A DNA stretch of 64,000 bases from DASYTH01 sp045806965. GTDB taxonomy: Bacteria; Actinomycetota; Actinomycetes; Mycobacteriales; Pseudonocardiaceae. Below are positions 24,195 to 32,732 of the stretch, piece by piece (position 1 is the first letter of the stretch; each line of letters starts with the position of its first letter). The stretch lies in assembly GCA_045806965.1 (NCBI GenBank), contig JBJMIG010000006.1, forward strand, positions 1-64,000, written 5' to 3'. The notes under the pieces were generated by a model that saw only the letters and a list, made by a program, of their open reading frames with translations, ran no database searches and had not been told where the DNA came from. A program made the position numbers and the translations under genes.

Positions 24195-24956
24195 CTACCA
24201 TTCAGAAGAGACGATCACCGTGAACCGCGCGCCGAACGGGTCGACGCACTGTGCGAGTGGGCCGTGCGGGGTGATCTTCGGGCCGAAGGCGATCGTTCCG
24301 CCGAGCTCGACCACCTTGACCGCGGTCGCCTCGGTGTCCTCGACCCAGAAGTAGACGCCCCATTGCGACGGGAACTCGGCCGGGAGATAGGGCATCTGGT
24401 GCCGCCCGCCGACCGGCTCGTTGCCCAGCCGCATGATCGCCACGCTGTGGTCGATCTCGAAGAACTCGTACGGGAACAGGTTGCCGTAGAACTGCTCGGC
24501 AACTTTCCCGTCCCGGACCACCAGCTCGTGCCAGCAGCTGGCGCCGATCTCGTTGACCAGCTCGTAGCCGGGGAGCGTGCCGGGCTGCCGCAGGCACACG
24601 GTGGCGCCGCACGGATCGGTGATGACCGCGACCCGCCCGCCGTCGACGTAGCCCTTGGGGCCCTTCACCAGGGTCCCGTCCAGCGCCTGCACCGCGGCGA
24701 CCGCCTCGTCCAGGTCGGCCACGCCGAGGTAGGTGTTCCAGGCCGGCGGCTGCTGCGATCCCGGCGGGATCGCGTACAGGCCGGCGACCTTGCGGCCGTC
24801 CTTCAGGCAGTAGCTGTAGTGCGTGCGGCCGACCTCGACGGTGTCGAACTTCCAGCCGAGCAGGTCGCCGTAGAAGTCCTGCGCCGCCTCGACATTCGGC
24901 ACCGCGAGGTCCACCCAGCTGGCAAGGCCAGGTGGGTACTCCGTGCGCTCCGGCAT
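24195..24956 (-). CDS. Two-domain VOC (glyoxalase/bleomycin-resistance-like) protein
   Basis: The 253-residue protein has two tandem VOC modules (about 10-125 and 135-250). Repeated signatures are WVDLAVPNVEAAQDFYGDLLGW and CWHELVVRDGKVAEQFYGNLF at the module starts and ITDPCGATVCL and CVDPFGARFTVI at their ends. VOC folds bind metals and act as isomerases, dioxygenases, epoxide openers or drug-binding proteins; double-module forms are common in antibiotic clusters. The ATG at 24956 follows AAAGGAG. A short relic resembling its C-terminus lies at 49620-49709. The role (tailoring or binding of the product) is open. Confidence 0.8.
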   Translation of the reverse strand: MPERTEYPPGLASWVDLAVPNVEAAQDFYGDLLGWKFDTVEVGRTHYSYCLKDGRKVAGLYAIPPGSQQPPAWNTYLGVADLDEAVAAVQALDGTLVKGPKGYVDGGRVAVITDPCGATVCLRQPGTLPGYELVNEIGASCWHELVVRDGKVAEQFYGNLFPYEFFEIDHSVAIMRLGNEPVGGRHQMPYLPAEFPSQWGVYFWVEDTEATAVKVVELGGTIAFGPKITPHGPLAQCVDPFGARFTVIVSSEW

Positions 24957-24983
24957 GGTGATGCTCCTTTCTGCTGTGGTGAG

Positions 24984-25442
24984 TCAAACCGCCGCGAGCA
25001 CGACGGCAGTGCCGTTGATGACGAAGGCGATGCCGGCGAAGGCGGTCCGCAGGAAGTGCCAGTTGCTCCAGAGCCGCCGCGGGTCGCCCCAGTCGTCCGG
25101 CACGTTCTCCGGGTCGATGGCGAGCATCCGCTTGTTGATCGGAACGTTGCCGAACTGCGAGACCAGCTGTACACCCACCAGGGACGCGAACGCCACGAAG
25201 AACAACGCCTTGTGCGCCGCCGAGTCGGACAGGATGCCGAGCAGCAGGTCGCTGATCGTGGCGATGTTGACCACGATCGGCATGATCGGGTGGTAATGCT
25301 CGCCGATCATGTTGTTGGCTTCGATATAGCTGCCCGGCCGCATGGCGAAGAACGCCGGCATCATGGCGATCGCCACGTCGAAGAACACACCGGCCAGCAG
25401 GCCGCTGACCAGCATCGCGGTCACGTTGAGCACCGTCAGCAC
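24984..25442 (-). CDS. DUF1772 (anthrone-oxygenase-like) membrane protein A
   Basis: The 152-residue protein has four predicted helices (1-25, 55-72, 80-97, 130-150) and the DUF1772 hallmarks: a membrane His/Asn pattern near IGEHYHPIMPIVVN and FGNVPINKRMLAIDPENVPDDW, with WSNWHFLRTAFAG near the end. Members of this family in polyketide clusters act as cofactor-free anthrone oxygenases that make anthraquinones. The GTG start at 25442 follows GAGGAGG. It lies between the SDR and VOC genes. A second copy (27348-27809) starts the operon. Confidence 0.8.
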   Translation of the reverse strand: MLTVLNVTAMLVSGLLAGVFFDVAIAMMPAFFAMRPGSYIEANNMIGEHYHPIMPIVVNIATISDLLLGILSDSAAHKALFFVAFASLVGVQLVSQFGNVPINKRMLAIDPENVPDDWGDPRRLWSNWHFLRTAFAGIAFVINGTAVVLAAV

Positions 25443-25476
25443 AATTGGCCTCCTCTTGGCCGCTACCGAAATCTCT

Positions 25477-26214
25477 TCAGAATCCGCCGTCGACCGGGAT
25501 GTTCGCCCCGGTCACGTAACGGGACAGGTCGCTGGCGAGGAACAGCACGACGCCCGCCACGTCGTCCACGTGGCCGAGCCGGCGCAGCGGGACGACCGGC
25601 GCGTAGTGCGTGCGCAGCGCCTCGTACTTCTCCTCGTCGTCATCGGTCTCCACCGGGCCGGGCGACACCACGTTCACCCGGATGCCACGCGGGCCGAGCT
25701 CCTTGACCATCGTCCGGGTCAGGCCGACCAGTCCGGCCTTGGCCGCGGTGTAGTGCGCGCGCAGCGGCATGCCGAGGAACGCCGCCGCCGAGCCGATGTT
25801 GATCACCGAGGTGCCCTCGCCGAGCAGCGGCAACGCCCGCTGGCTCACCAGGAACGCCGAGGTGAGGTTGTTGGCGATCATGCGATGCCACTCGTCAAGT
25901 GGCAGCTTGTCGGCCGGCACGAAGCTGATCACTCCGGCGTTGTTGACCACCGCGTCCAGCGAGCCGAGCCGGATGCGGCACTCCTCCACCAGGCGGTCCA
26001 CATCGGACGGATCGGTGACGTCGGCCTGGATCAGGTGGTGGTCGCCGCCGGTCTCCTTGAGTTCGCGCGCCAACGCGTCGGCCGCGTCGCCGTCCTGCCG
26101 GTAGGCCACCGCGACGTTGACGCCGGCACCGGCAAGGGCGAGCGCGATGCCCCGGCCGATTCCCTTGGTACCACCGGTTATCAGCGCGTTCTTCCCGGTG
26201 AGCTTGAGGTCCAT
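25477..26214 (-). CDS. Short-chain dehydrogenase/reductase A
   Basis: The 245-residue enzyme is a classical SDR and probably a polyketide ketoreductase. The NADPH-binding motif is TGGTKGIG (TGxxxGxG), followed by NNAGV, the catalytic Ser in INIGSAA, the YTAAK tetrad Tyr/Lys (HYTAAKAGL) and the C-terminal VDGGF. The ATG at 26214 follows GGGAGA. It is similar in sequence to the second SDR in the divergent operon (31341-32078), so the two may act on different ring carbons or at different steps. Confidence 0.88.
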   Translation of the reverse strand: MDLKLTGKNALITGGTKGIGRGIALALAGAGVNVAVAYRQDGDAADALARELKETGGDHHLIQADVTDPSDVDRLVEECRIRLGSLDAVVNNAGVISFVPADKLPLDEWHRMIANNLTSAFLVSQRALPLLGEGTSVINIGSAAAFLGMPLRAHYTAAKAGLVGLTRTMVKELGPRGIRVNVVSPGPVETDDDEEKYEALRTHYAPVVPLRRLGHVDDVAGVVLFLASDLSRYVTGANIPVDGGF

Positions 26215-26250
26215 GTCAGAGTTCTCCCTGGTTTGGCGTGTCGCCGGCAA

Positions 26251-27300
26251 TCAGCGCGGCCGGCATTCGAGCAGCGCCCAGTTGCCCGGCCTGGGGTCAT
26301 TGGCCAGCTCGAAGCCCGCGCCGGTGAGCAGCCGGCGCCAATCGGACAGGGCACGTTCCTTGCCGCCGAACCGGAGCAGCATCTCGATGTCGAGGGTCTT
26401 GCCGTGGTCGTAGTCGTTCGGGCCGGACAGCACGAACTCGCCGAGCAGCAGCCGGGCGTCCACGTTGTCCCCGATGGCCTCGCGGACCCGGCCGAGGATG
26501 CGGCCGGCCTTCTCGTCACTCCAGTCGTGCAGCACGGCCTTGATCGAGTAGGCGTCGAAGCCGCGGGGCAGCTCGCCGAAGAAGTCGCCGGGTGTGACGG
26601 TCAGCCGGTCGGCGACGTCCGCGGCCAGCGCCGCCCGGGCGCCCGCGCACACCTCGGGCAGGTCGACCAGGGTGCCCTTGAGGTGCGGGTTGCGGCGCAG
26701 GATCTCGCTGAGGTAGAAACCGTGGCCGCCGCCGATGTCCGCGATCGAGTTGTAGGCGGAGAAGTCGGCCTGGGCCAACAAGATCTGGGTGGACAGGTTG
26801 CTCATCCGGGTCATCGCCCGGTTGAACCGCTCCGCGGCCTCCGGTTCGCCGTCCAGGTGCTCGAAGAACGACCGGCCGAAGACCTGGTCGAAACTCGGCT
26901 GCCCGGTCCGGGCGCTGTACACGATCTCGCCGATCGGCTTGGTGACGATCTCGTGGCCGTTGAACAGAATCAGGTCACGCTGGCTGTAGGGCACGTCGGT
27001 GCGCAGTGCCTCGGCCATCGGGGTGAGCGCGAACCGTCCGTCCGGCTCCTCGTGGAACACACCCACCGCCGAGGACACCCGCAGCAGCCGGTACAGCGCG
27101 TCGGGATTGGCGTTCACGGCCGCGGCGAGGTCGGCCACCGAGCGCGGCCCGCCGACAAGCTGGTCGGCAACATTGAGCTCGGCCAGCGCGTAGATCACCT
27201 GGGAGATGCGCTTGCCCTCGATGAACCGCAACAGCCGAACCCACGGCGGGAAGCCCGGGGTGTCGGGTGACGCGGCCGCGTTGCCCGGCGACGTGCTCAT
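26251..27300 (-). CDS. SAM-dependent O-methyltransferase
   Basis: The 349-residue enzyme has an N-terminal dimerisation winged helix (ADLAAAVNANPDALYRLLRV) and a Rossmann methyltransferase domain with the SAM motif IADIGGGHGFYLSEIL. The later motif DAYSIKAVLHDWSDEKAGRIL contains the His-Asp that serves as catalytic base in the plant-type/TcmN-O-like family. Such enzymes methylate phenolic hydroxyls of aromatic polyketides. The ATG at 27300 was chosen as the family-typical start. It lies between the DUF1772 B and SDR A genes. Confidence 0.9.
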   Translation of the reverse strand: MSTSPGNAAASPDTPGFPPWVRLLRFIEGKRISQVIYALAELNVADQLVGGPRSVADLAAAVNANPDALYRLLRVSSAVGVFHEEPDGRFALTPMAEALRTDVPYSQRDLILFNGHEIVTKPIGEIVYSARTGQPSFDQVFGRSFFEHLDGEPEAAERFNRAMTRMSNLSTQILLAQADFSAYNSIADIGGGHGFYLSEILRRNPHLKGTLVDLPEVCAGARAALAADVADRLTVTPGDFFGELPRGFDAYSIKAVLHDWSDEKAGRILGRVREAIGDNVDARLLLGEFVLSGPNDYDHGKTLDIEMLLRFGGKERALSDWRRLLTGAGFELANDPRPGNWALLECRPR

Positions 27301-27347
27301 CTGCTCAGCTCCTCGTGTTTCCTTGTGAATAAACAGTTTCTGGTCGG

Positions 27348-27809
27348 TCAGAGCAGAGTGCCCACGGCAGTCACGTTGGCCACCAATGCGACGACCGCGA
27401 ACGCGGCTCGCACGCTGTTCCAGTTCCGCCATTTCACCCGCGGATCCAGCTCGGCCCAGTTCTCCGGCAGGTTGTCGGGGTCCAGCGTGGCGACCCACTT
27501 GTTGATCGGGTAGTTCTTCGTCAGCGACACCATCACCGAGCTGATCAGGAACAGCCCGGCCACCCCGCAGAGGATCCGGGCGGCGGTGGTCGGCGCGACG
27601 AAAAACAGCACGACGTCCAGCACGAACCCGCCGGCCAGGTTGATCGGCATGAACGGGTCGAACCGGGTCGTCAGGAACTGGTGCACCGGGATGTAACGGT
27701 CAACCGGCAAGACGAACTGCAACGGCGCGCCGCCGAGCACGGCGATCATCAGCCCACCCGCCGCGAAGCCGCTGGCAATCAGCACCAACGGCAGCAAGAC
27801 CTGTACCAC
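27348..27809 (-). CDS. DUF1772 (anthrone-oxygenase-like) membrane protein B
   Basis: The 153-residue protein has four helices and the DUF1772 motifs VHQFLTTRFDPFMPINL, LTKNYPINKWVATLDPDNLP and WRNWNSVRAAFAV. Like copy A it is a candidate cofactor-free oxygenase for an anthrone-like ring carbon. The GTG start at 27809 follows AAGGAGGA. It heads the minus-strand operon and is divergent from the minimal-PKS operon, with a 228-base shared promoter region. Two distinct copies may form a heteromer or act at separate positions. Confidence 0.8.
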   Translation of the reverse strand: MVQVLLPLVLIASGFAAGGLMIAVLGGAPLQFVLPVDRYIPVHQFLTTRFDPFMPINLAGGFVLDVVLFFVAPTTAARILCGVAGLFLISSVMVSLTKNYPINKWVATLDPDNLPENWAELDPRVKWRNWNSVRAAFAVVALVANVTAVGTLL

Positions 27810-28037
27810 GTCGCTCCTCCTTAGTCGTTGGCGGACTCAGGCTCGCCTCGGGTGTTGGGAGGTGGATCGAAAGCCGCTCGAAATGGTCACCGCTGCCCCG
27901 CTGTCCACGTGCCGCGCACCGACCCTTCCACACGGCGCCGAGTCCTTCGAACCTTTCTCGAGCGGGCTTAGACGGTCCGCGCCCAGCCTTTTCCTGCTCC
28001 CACTTCATGAGCGCATGTCGGCAGAAAGGAAGCAGCG

Positions 28038-28361
28038 GTGAATCGCACCCTCATCGTCGCGCGAATGGATCCCACGGACGCCGACCAGGTCGCGCAGCTG
28101 TTCCGAGAATCCGACAACACCGAGCTGCCGCACCTGGTGGGTGTGACCCGCCGGACCCTGTTCCGCTACCAGGGCCTCTATTTCCACCTCGTCGAGGCCG
28201 AGCGACCGATCGGCGGCAACCTGGCGAACGTGCGCGAGAACCCGCTGTACGTCGACCTGAGCAAGCGGCTCGACGAGTTCATCAAGCCCTACGACCCGGA
28301 GACGTGGCGCGGGCCGCAGGACGCCATGGCGACCGGTTTCTACTCCTGGCAGGCCGCCTGA
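28038..28361 (+). CDS. TcmI-family polyketide cyclase
   Basis: The 107-residue product is a small alpha/beta-barrel cyclase of the TcmI type, which closes late rings of aromatic polyketides. It opens NRTLIVARMDP, with LPHLVGVTRRTLFRYQGLYFHL and PLYVDLSKRLDEFIKPYDPETW, the family signature with the conserved Arg and His of the pocket. The GTG start at 28038 follows AAAGGAAG. It leads the operon cyclase-cupin-KS-CLF, the same order as tcmI-J-K-L and spore-pigment clusters. Confidence 0.88.
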   Translation: MNRTLIVARMDPTDADQVAQLFRESDNTELPHLVGVTRRTLFRYQGLYFHLVEAERPIGGNLANVRENPLYVDLSKRLDEFIKPYDPETWRGPQDAMATGFYSWQAA

Positions 28362-28398
28362 CCGCCCAGGCCCCATTTCGGCTCGAGAGGAGCTCTCC

Positions 28399-28827
28399 AT
28401 GTCAACCCAGAAGATCAGCAAGGTCGCGAAGGCCGACGTGCTGTCGAACACGCGCCGCGGCGGCGACATCCGGGTCGTGCTCGGTCCCAAGAACGCCGGC
28501 GCGACCACCGGTTTCCTCGGCACCCTCACCCTGGTTCCCGGCGAGTTCGTCAGCGAGCACTACCACCCGTACTCCGAGGAGTTCCTCTACGTGGTGAGCG
28601 GCACGATGACGGTCCGGGTCGACGGTGAGCCGATCGAGCTCTCCGCCGGCGAGGGCGTGCTGGTGCCCAAGAACGTCCGGCACCGGGTGGAGAACGACAC
28701 CGACCAGCCGGCCGAATGCGTGTTCCACCTCTGCCCGCTGGCTCCCAAGCCCGAGCTCGGCCACGTCGACACCGAGGAGCTGGTGAACCCGGACGCCCCG
28801 CACATGTCGGTCGGGGGTAACCAGTGA
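28399..28827 (+). CDS. Cupin protein of the TcmJ/WhiE-II type
   Basis: The 142-residue single cupin has the metal-binding motifs EHYHPYSEEFLYVVSGTMTV and PKNVRHRVENDT. TcmJ-like cupins assist chain folding or cyclisation in aromatic polyketide synthases; their exact chemistry is unsettled. The stop overlaps the GTG of KS-alpha (GTGA), so it is co-translated with the synthase. Confidence 0.85.
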   Translation: MSTQKISKVAKADVLSNTRRGGDIRVVLGPKNAGATTGFLGTLTLVPGEFVSEHYHPYSEEFLYVVSGTMTVRVDGEPIELSAGEGVLVPKNVRHRVENDTDQPAECVFHLCPLAPKPELGHVDTEELVNPDAPHMSVGGNQ

Positions 28828-30086
28828 CCAAGCGGCGCACGGTGATCAGCGGCCTCGGGGTGGTTGCCCCTGGCGGCATCGGCGCGAAGGCGTTCTGGGA
28901 GCTGCTCATGGCGGGCAGGACCGCCACCCGGGCGGTGTCCTGCTTCGATGCGACCGCCTTCCGATCCAGGATCGCCGCCGAGGTCGACTTCGATCCGGCG
29001 GCCGAAGGCCTTACCCCCCAAGAGATCCGGCGGATGGACCGGGCCGCGCAGTTCGCCGTGGTGTGCGCACGCGAGGCGATGGCGGACAGCGGCCTCGAGC
29101 TCGACGTGGTGGCGCCGGAACGGGTCGGGGTGAGCATCGGCAGCGCGGTCGGCGGCACGATCGGGCTGGAGACCGAGTACGTGGTGGTCTCCAACGGCGG
29201 CCAGCAGTGGGTCGTCGACCACGGCTACGGCGTCCCCCAGCTCTACAGCTACCTGGTGCCCAGCACGTTCGCCGCCGAGGTGGCCTGGCAGTACGGCGCC
29301 GAGGGCCCGGTCACCACCGTGTCCACCGGCTGCACCTCCGGTCTGGACGCGGTGGGGTACGCCGCCGGGCTGATCGAGGAGGGCACCGCCGACGTCATGC
29401 TGGCCGGCGCCACCGATGCGCCGATCTCCCCGATCACCCTGGCCAGCTTCGACGCGATCAAGGCGACCTCGCCGAACAACGCCGATCCTGAGCACGCCTC
29501 CCGGCCCTTCGACCTGAACCGGGACGGGTTCGTGATGGGCGAGGGCGCCGCGGTGTTCGTGCTCGAGGAGTACGAACACGCCCGCCGGCGCGGGGCGCAG
29601 ATCTACGCCGAGATCGTCGGCTACGGCAACCACAGCAACGCCTTCCACATGACCGGGCTCAAGCCCGACGGCCGGGAGATGGCCGAGGCGATCACCGGGG
29701 CCATGCGGGAGGCGCGGATCGGCCCGGACGACATCGACTACATCAACGCGCACGGGTCCGGCACCAAGCAGAACGACCGGCACGAGACCGCCGCGTTCAA
29801 GCGCAGCCTCGGCGACCGGGCCTACCGGGTGCCGGTGAGCTCCATCAAGTCCATGGTCGGCCACTCGCTCGGCGCGATCGGCTCGATCGAGATCGCGGCC
29901 TGCGCGCTGGCACTGACCCATCAGGCGGTGCCGCCGACCGCGAACCTGCACACCCCGGACCCGACCTGCGACTTGGACTACACGCCGCTGGTCGCCCGGG
30001 ACGCCAAGCTCGACGTCGTGCTGTCGGTTGGCAGCGGGTTCGGCGGGTTCCAGACGGCCATGCTGCTGGCCAGGCCGGGGAGGTAG
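28824..30086 (+). CDS. Type II polyketide ketosynthase alpha subunit
   Basis: The 420-residue subunit catalyses the decarboxylative condensations that build the poly-beta-ketone on an acyl carrier protein. The active-site Cys is residue 170 in STGCTSGLDAVGY. The two catalytic His lie in NAHGSGTKQND and MVGHSLGAIGS. FDLNRDGFVMGEGAAVFVLEE is the usual mid-protein block. It pairs with the CLF gene four bases downstream. The absence of an N-terminal acyltransferase Ser motif is normal for type II. The sequence is too close to PKS subunits, with an adjacent CLF, to be FabF. Confidence 0.96.
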   Translation: MTKRRTVISGLGVVAPGGIGAKAFWELLMAGRTATRAVSCFDATAFRSRIAAEVDFDPAAEGLTPQEIRRMDRAAQFAVVCAREAMADSGLELDVVAPERVGVSIGSAVGGTIGLETEYVVVSNGGQQWVVDHGYGVPQLYSYLVPSTFAAEVAWQYGAEGPVTTVSTGCTSGLDAVGYAAGLIEEGTADVMLAGATDAPISPITLASFDAIKATSPNNADPEHASRPFDLNRDGFVMGEGAAVFVLEEYEHARRRGAQIYAEIVGYGNHSNAFHMTGLKPDGREMAEAITGAMREARIGPDDIDYINAHGSGTKQNDRHETAAFKRSLGDRAYRVPVSSIKSMVGHSLGAIGSIEIAACALALTHQAVPPTANLHTPDPTCDLDYTPLVARDAKLDVVLSVGSGFGGFQTAMLLARPGR

Positions 30087-30090
30087 GGAC

Positions 30091-31308
30091 ATGAACGCGG
30101 TAGTGACCGGGCTCGGCGTGGTCAGCCCGACCGGCATCGGGGTGGCCGACCATTGGGCCAACACGCTGTCGGGTACCAGCGGGATCGACGTGATCACGCG
30201 GTTCGACGCAGCCACGTACCCGGCCACGCTGGCCGGCGAGGTGCGGTCGTTCAACGCGAGGGACCACGTATCCGGCCGGATGATCGTGGCGACCGACCGG
30301 TGGACGCAGATGGCGCTGGCGGCGACCGAGGAGGCGCTGCGCGACGCGGGCGCGTTCCCGATCGAGGACAGCGGGCTCGACGAGTACGAGATGGCCGTGG
30401 TGACCGCGAGTTCCAGCGCGGGCAACGAGTTCGGCCAGGGCGAGCTCGGGGCGCTGTGGAGCAAGCACCCGCAGTACGTCACGGCGTACCAGTCGATCGC
30501 GTGGTTCTACGCGGCGACCACCGGGCAGATCTCCATCAAGTACGGCATGCGTGGTTCCTGCGGCGTGATCGCCAGCGAGCAGGCGGGTGGCCTGGACGCC
30601 ATCGCCCAGGCCCGCCGGGTGCTGCGCGGCCGGGCCCGGCTGGTGGTCAGCGGTGGCACCGAGGCGCCGCTGTCCCCGTACGCCGTGGTGTGCCAGCAGT
30701 CCAACGGGATGCTGAGCCACTCGGCCGACCCGGCCACCGCCTACCTGCCGTTCGACGCCGGCGCCAACGGCTACGTGCCCGGCGAGGGCGGCGCGATCCT
30801 GATCGTCGAGGACGAGGACAGCGCCCAGGCCCGCGGAGTGTCCGCGATATACGGACGCGTGGCCGGGTACGCCGCCACCTTCGACCCCCGACCGGGCTCC
30901 GGCCGGGAGCCGACGCTGCGCCGCGCCGCGGAGCTCGCCATCGCCGAGGCCGGACTGTCCACGACAGACATCGATGTGGTGTTCGCCGACGCGTTCGGGG
31001 TGCCCGAGCTCGACCGGATCGAGGCGGAGGCCATCTCCACCCTGTTCGGCCCGCGCGGCGTCCCGGTCACCGCGCCGAAGACGCTGACCGGCCGGCTCTA
31101 CGCCGGCGGCGCCGCACTGGACCTGGTCACGGCACTGCTATCGATCAGGGAGGGCGTGATCCCGCCGACCTTCGGCGTGACCGCTCGCCCTGAGCTCGAG
31201 CTGGACCTGGTGGTGAACACCCCGCGGGAGACCACGGTGCGCACCGCTCTGGTGCTCGCCCGCGGCTACGGCGGGTTCAACTCGGCGGTCGTTCTGACCG
31301 CTGCATGA
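30091..31308 (+). CDS. Type II polyketide ketosynthase beta subunit (chain length factor)
   Basis: This 405-residue partner of KS-alpha has the ketosynthase fold but no active-site Cys. The equivalent residue is Gln164 in ASEQAGGLDAI, the CLF hallmark, and it helps decarboxylate malonyl-ACP to start the chain. FDAGANGYVPGEGGAILIVED follows the typical block. The CLF sets chain length; the lining residues cannot be read reliably by eye, so length is not predicted. Its stop lies within an ATGA, with the next reading frame beginning there. Confidence 0.96.
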   Translation: MNAVVTGLGVVSPTGIGVADHWANTLSGTSGIDVITRFDAATYPATLAGEVRSFNARDHVSGRMIVATDRWTQMALAATEEALRDAGAFPIEDSGLDEYEMAVVTASSSAGNEFGQGELGALWSKHPQYVTAYQSIAWFYAATTGQISIKYGMRGSCGVIASEQAGGLDAIAQARRVLRGRARLVVSGGTEAPLSPYAVVCQQSNGMLSHSADPATAYLPFDAGANGYVPGEGGAILIVEDEDSAQARGVSAIYGRVAGYAATFDPRPGSGREPTLRRAAELAIAEAGLSTTDIDVVFADAFGVPELDRIEAEAISTLFGPRGVPVTAPKTLTGRLYAGGAALDLVTALLSIREGVIPPTFGVTARPELELDLVVNTPRETTVRTALVLARGYGGFNSAVVLTAA

Positions 31309-31340
31309 CGACGATTTCTACCGACTGGCAAGGAGATCCG

Positions 31341-32078
31341 GTGACCATCCGACTGGACGGCAAGAAGGTGCTGCTCACCGGCGGCACCCGGGGAATCGGC
31401 CGAGGCCTCGCGCTGGCGATCGCCGGCGCGGGCGCACAGCTGATCACCTGTGGCCGCACTGACAGCGAGGCGGCCCAGAGCCTCGCCCGGGAGCTGAAGG
31501 AACTCGGCGGCGAGCACCACGTCGTGTCCGCCGACATCAGCACCAAGCAGGGCATCGACGGGTTGATCGAGGAGTGCGCGGCGCGGGTCGGCACGCTGGA
31601 CGTGATCGTCAGCAACGCCGGCGCGATCACCCACGTACCGTTCGACAAGCTGCCCCTTGACGACTGGCACCGGATCATCAACACCAACCTGACCGCGGCC
31701 TACCTGCTGGTCCAGGGCGCCCTGCCGCTGCTGAGCGAGGGTGCGTCCGTGATCAACATCGGCTCCCGGTCGGCCATGGTCGGCGTCCCGCTGCGCGCGC
31801 ACTACACCGCGTCGAAGGCCGGCCTGGTCGGGCTGACCCGGTCACTGGCCAAGGAACTGGGGCCGGACCGGAAGATCCGGGTCAACATCGTCGCGCCGGG
31901 CGTCATCGAGCCAGAGAACGAGCCGCTGCCCGAGGCGGTGGTGGCCAAGTACACCAAGCTCACCGCGCTCGGCCGGCTCGGCCGCCCGCACGAGATCGCC
32001 GGCGCCGTGCTGTTCCTCGCCAGCGACCTGTCCAGCTACGTCACCGGCGAGACCATCAACGTGGACGGAGGCATCTGA
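31341..32078 (+). CDS. Short-chain dehydrogenase/reductase B (polyketide ketoreductase-like)
   Basis: The 245-residue SDR has TGGTRGIG, SNAGA, the Ser of INIGSRSA, HYTASKAGL and VDGGI, so the full catalytic set is present. GTG 31341 was chosen because GGAG lies five bases upstream and the protein then aligns end-to-end with SDR A. An in-frame ATG at 31305, overlapping the CLF stop, would add 12 residues. Its place between CLF and the ABM genes suggests reduction of a ketone on the nascent chain or a ring. Confidence 0.88.
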   Translation: MTIRLDGKKVLLTGGTRGIGRGLALAIAGAGAQLITCGRTDSEAAQSLARELKELGGEHHVVSADISTKQGIDGLIEECAARVGTLDVIVSNAGAITHVPFDKLPLDDWHRIINTNLTAAYLLVQGALPLLSEGASVINIGSRSAMVGVPLRAHYTASKAGLVGLTRSLAKELGPDRKIRVNIVAPGVIEPENEPLPEAVVAKYTKLTALGRLGRPHEIAGAVLFLASDLSSYVTGETINVDGGI

Positions 32079-32404
32079 TGACCGCCTACCATGCTTTCCG
32101 CGTCACCCTGCGGATGCAGGTGCGCCCGGGCCAGGGCGCCGAGTTCGAGCAGGCCTGGCACGACGGCGCGGGCGTGATCACCAGCCAGCCGGCCAACCTC
32201 GGCCAGTGGCTGTCCAGGAGCGCCGACGAGGACAACGTCTACTACATCGTCAGCGACTGGGTGGACGAGCCGCGGTTCCGGGAGTACGAGCTGAGCCAGG
32301 AGCACCTGGACCACCGGGTCAAGCTGCACCCGTTCCGTGAGTCCGGCTCGATGACCACGATGCACGTGCTCTACGAGATGGCCCCGGAGGGGGCGAGGTC
32401 ATGA
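32078..32404 (+). CDS. Antibiotic biosynthesis monooxygenase (ABM)-like protein A
   Basis: The 108-residue product has the ferredoxin-like ABM/EthD-type fold: FRVTLRMQVRPGQGAEFEQAW at the start, NVYYIVSDWVDEPRFREYE in the middle and HVLYEM at the end. Such cofactor-free enzymes (ActVA-ORF6, TcmH) oxidise anthrone-type carbons, and others act as cyclases. Its ATG overlaps the SDR stop. It is paired with a second ABM gene. Confidence 0.72.
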   Translation: MTAYHAFRVTLRMQVRPGQGAEFEQAWHDGAGVITSQPANLGQWLSRSADEDNVYYIVSDWVDEPRFREYELSQEHLDHRVKLHPFRESGSMTTMHVLYEMAPEGARS

Positions 32405-32718
32405 CCGCGGGCCAAGGCCGGGTGCGGGTGATGATCTTCGCCTCCGCGCCGGACGCGGACCCGGAGGGGGTGGCCGAGGCCTACCACCGGATCAGCGCCA
32501 ACCTGGCCGGCACCCCCGGCCTGCTCGGCAACGAGCTGATGCGCTCGGTGTTCCAGCCAAGCGGATACGTCGTGATGAGCGAGTGGGAGAGCCTGGATGC
32601 CTTCCGCGAGTGGGAGAACGGCCCGAACCACCGGGACACCACCGCCCCGCTGCGGGCCTACCAGGACGGGCGGCCGGCCGGGCCGTTCGGAATCTACGAA
32701 GTCGCCGCGAGCTACTGA
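32401..32718 (+). CDS. Antibiotic biosynthesis monooxygenase (ABM)-like protein B
   Basis: The 105-residue product shows the ABM pattern VRVMIFASAPDADPEGVAEAY, GLLGNELMRSVFQPSGYVVM, SEWESLDAFREWENG and FGIYEVAA. Its start overlaps the stop of protein A (ATGA). The two could form a heterodimer, as ABM proteins are dimeric. The role is likely in ring oxidation or ring closure; no metal or flavin site is evident. Confidence 0.72.
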   Translation: MTAGQGRVRVMIFASAPDADPEGVAEAYHRISANLAGTPGLLGNELMRSVFQPSGYVVMSEWESLDAFREWENGPNHRDTTAPLRAYQDGRPAGPFGIYEVAASY

Positions 32719-32732
32719 GAGGGAAGTGTCTG

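Noticed and set aside
24129..27270. Plus-strand frames opposite the VOC-SDR-methyltransferase operon
   Set aside because: These are shadows of genes with full catalytic motifs on the minus strand; none has a ribosome site or family match.
28824..31308. Fatty acid synthase FabF pair
   Set aside because: The second subunit has Gln in place of the Cys (a CLF mark), and cyclase, cupin and ABM genes surround them.
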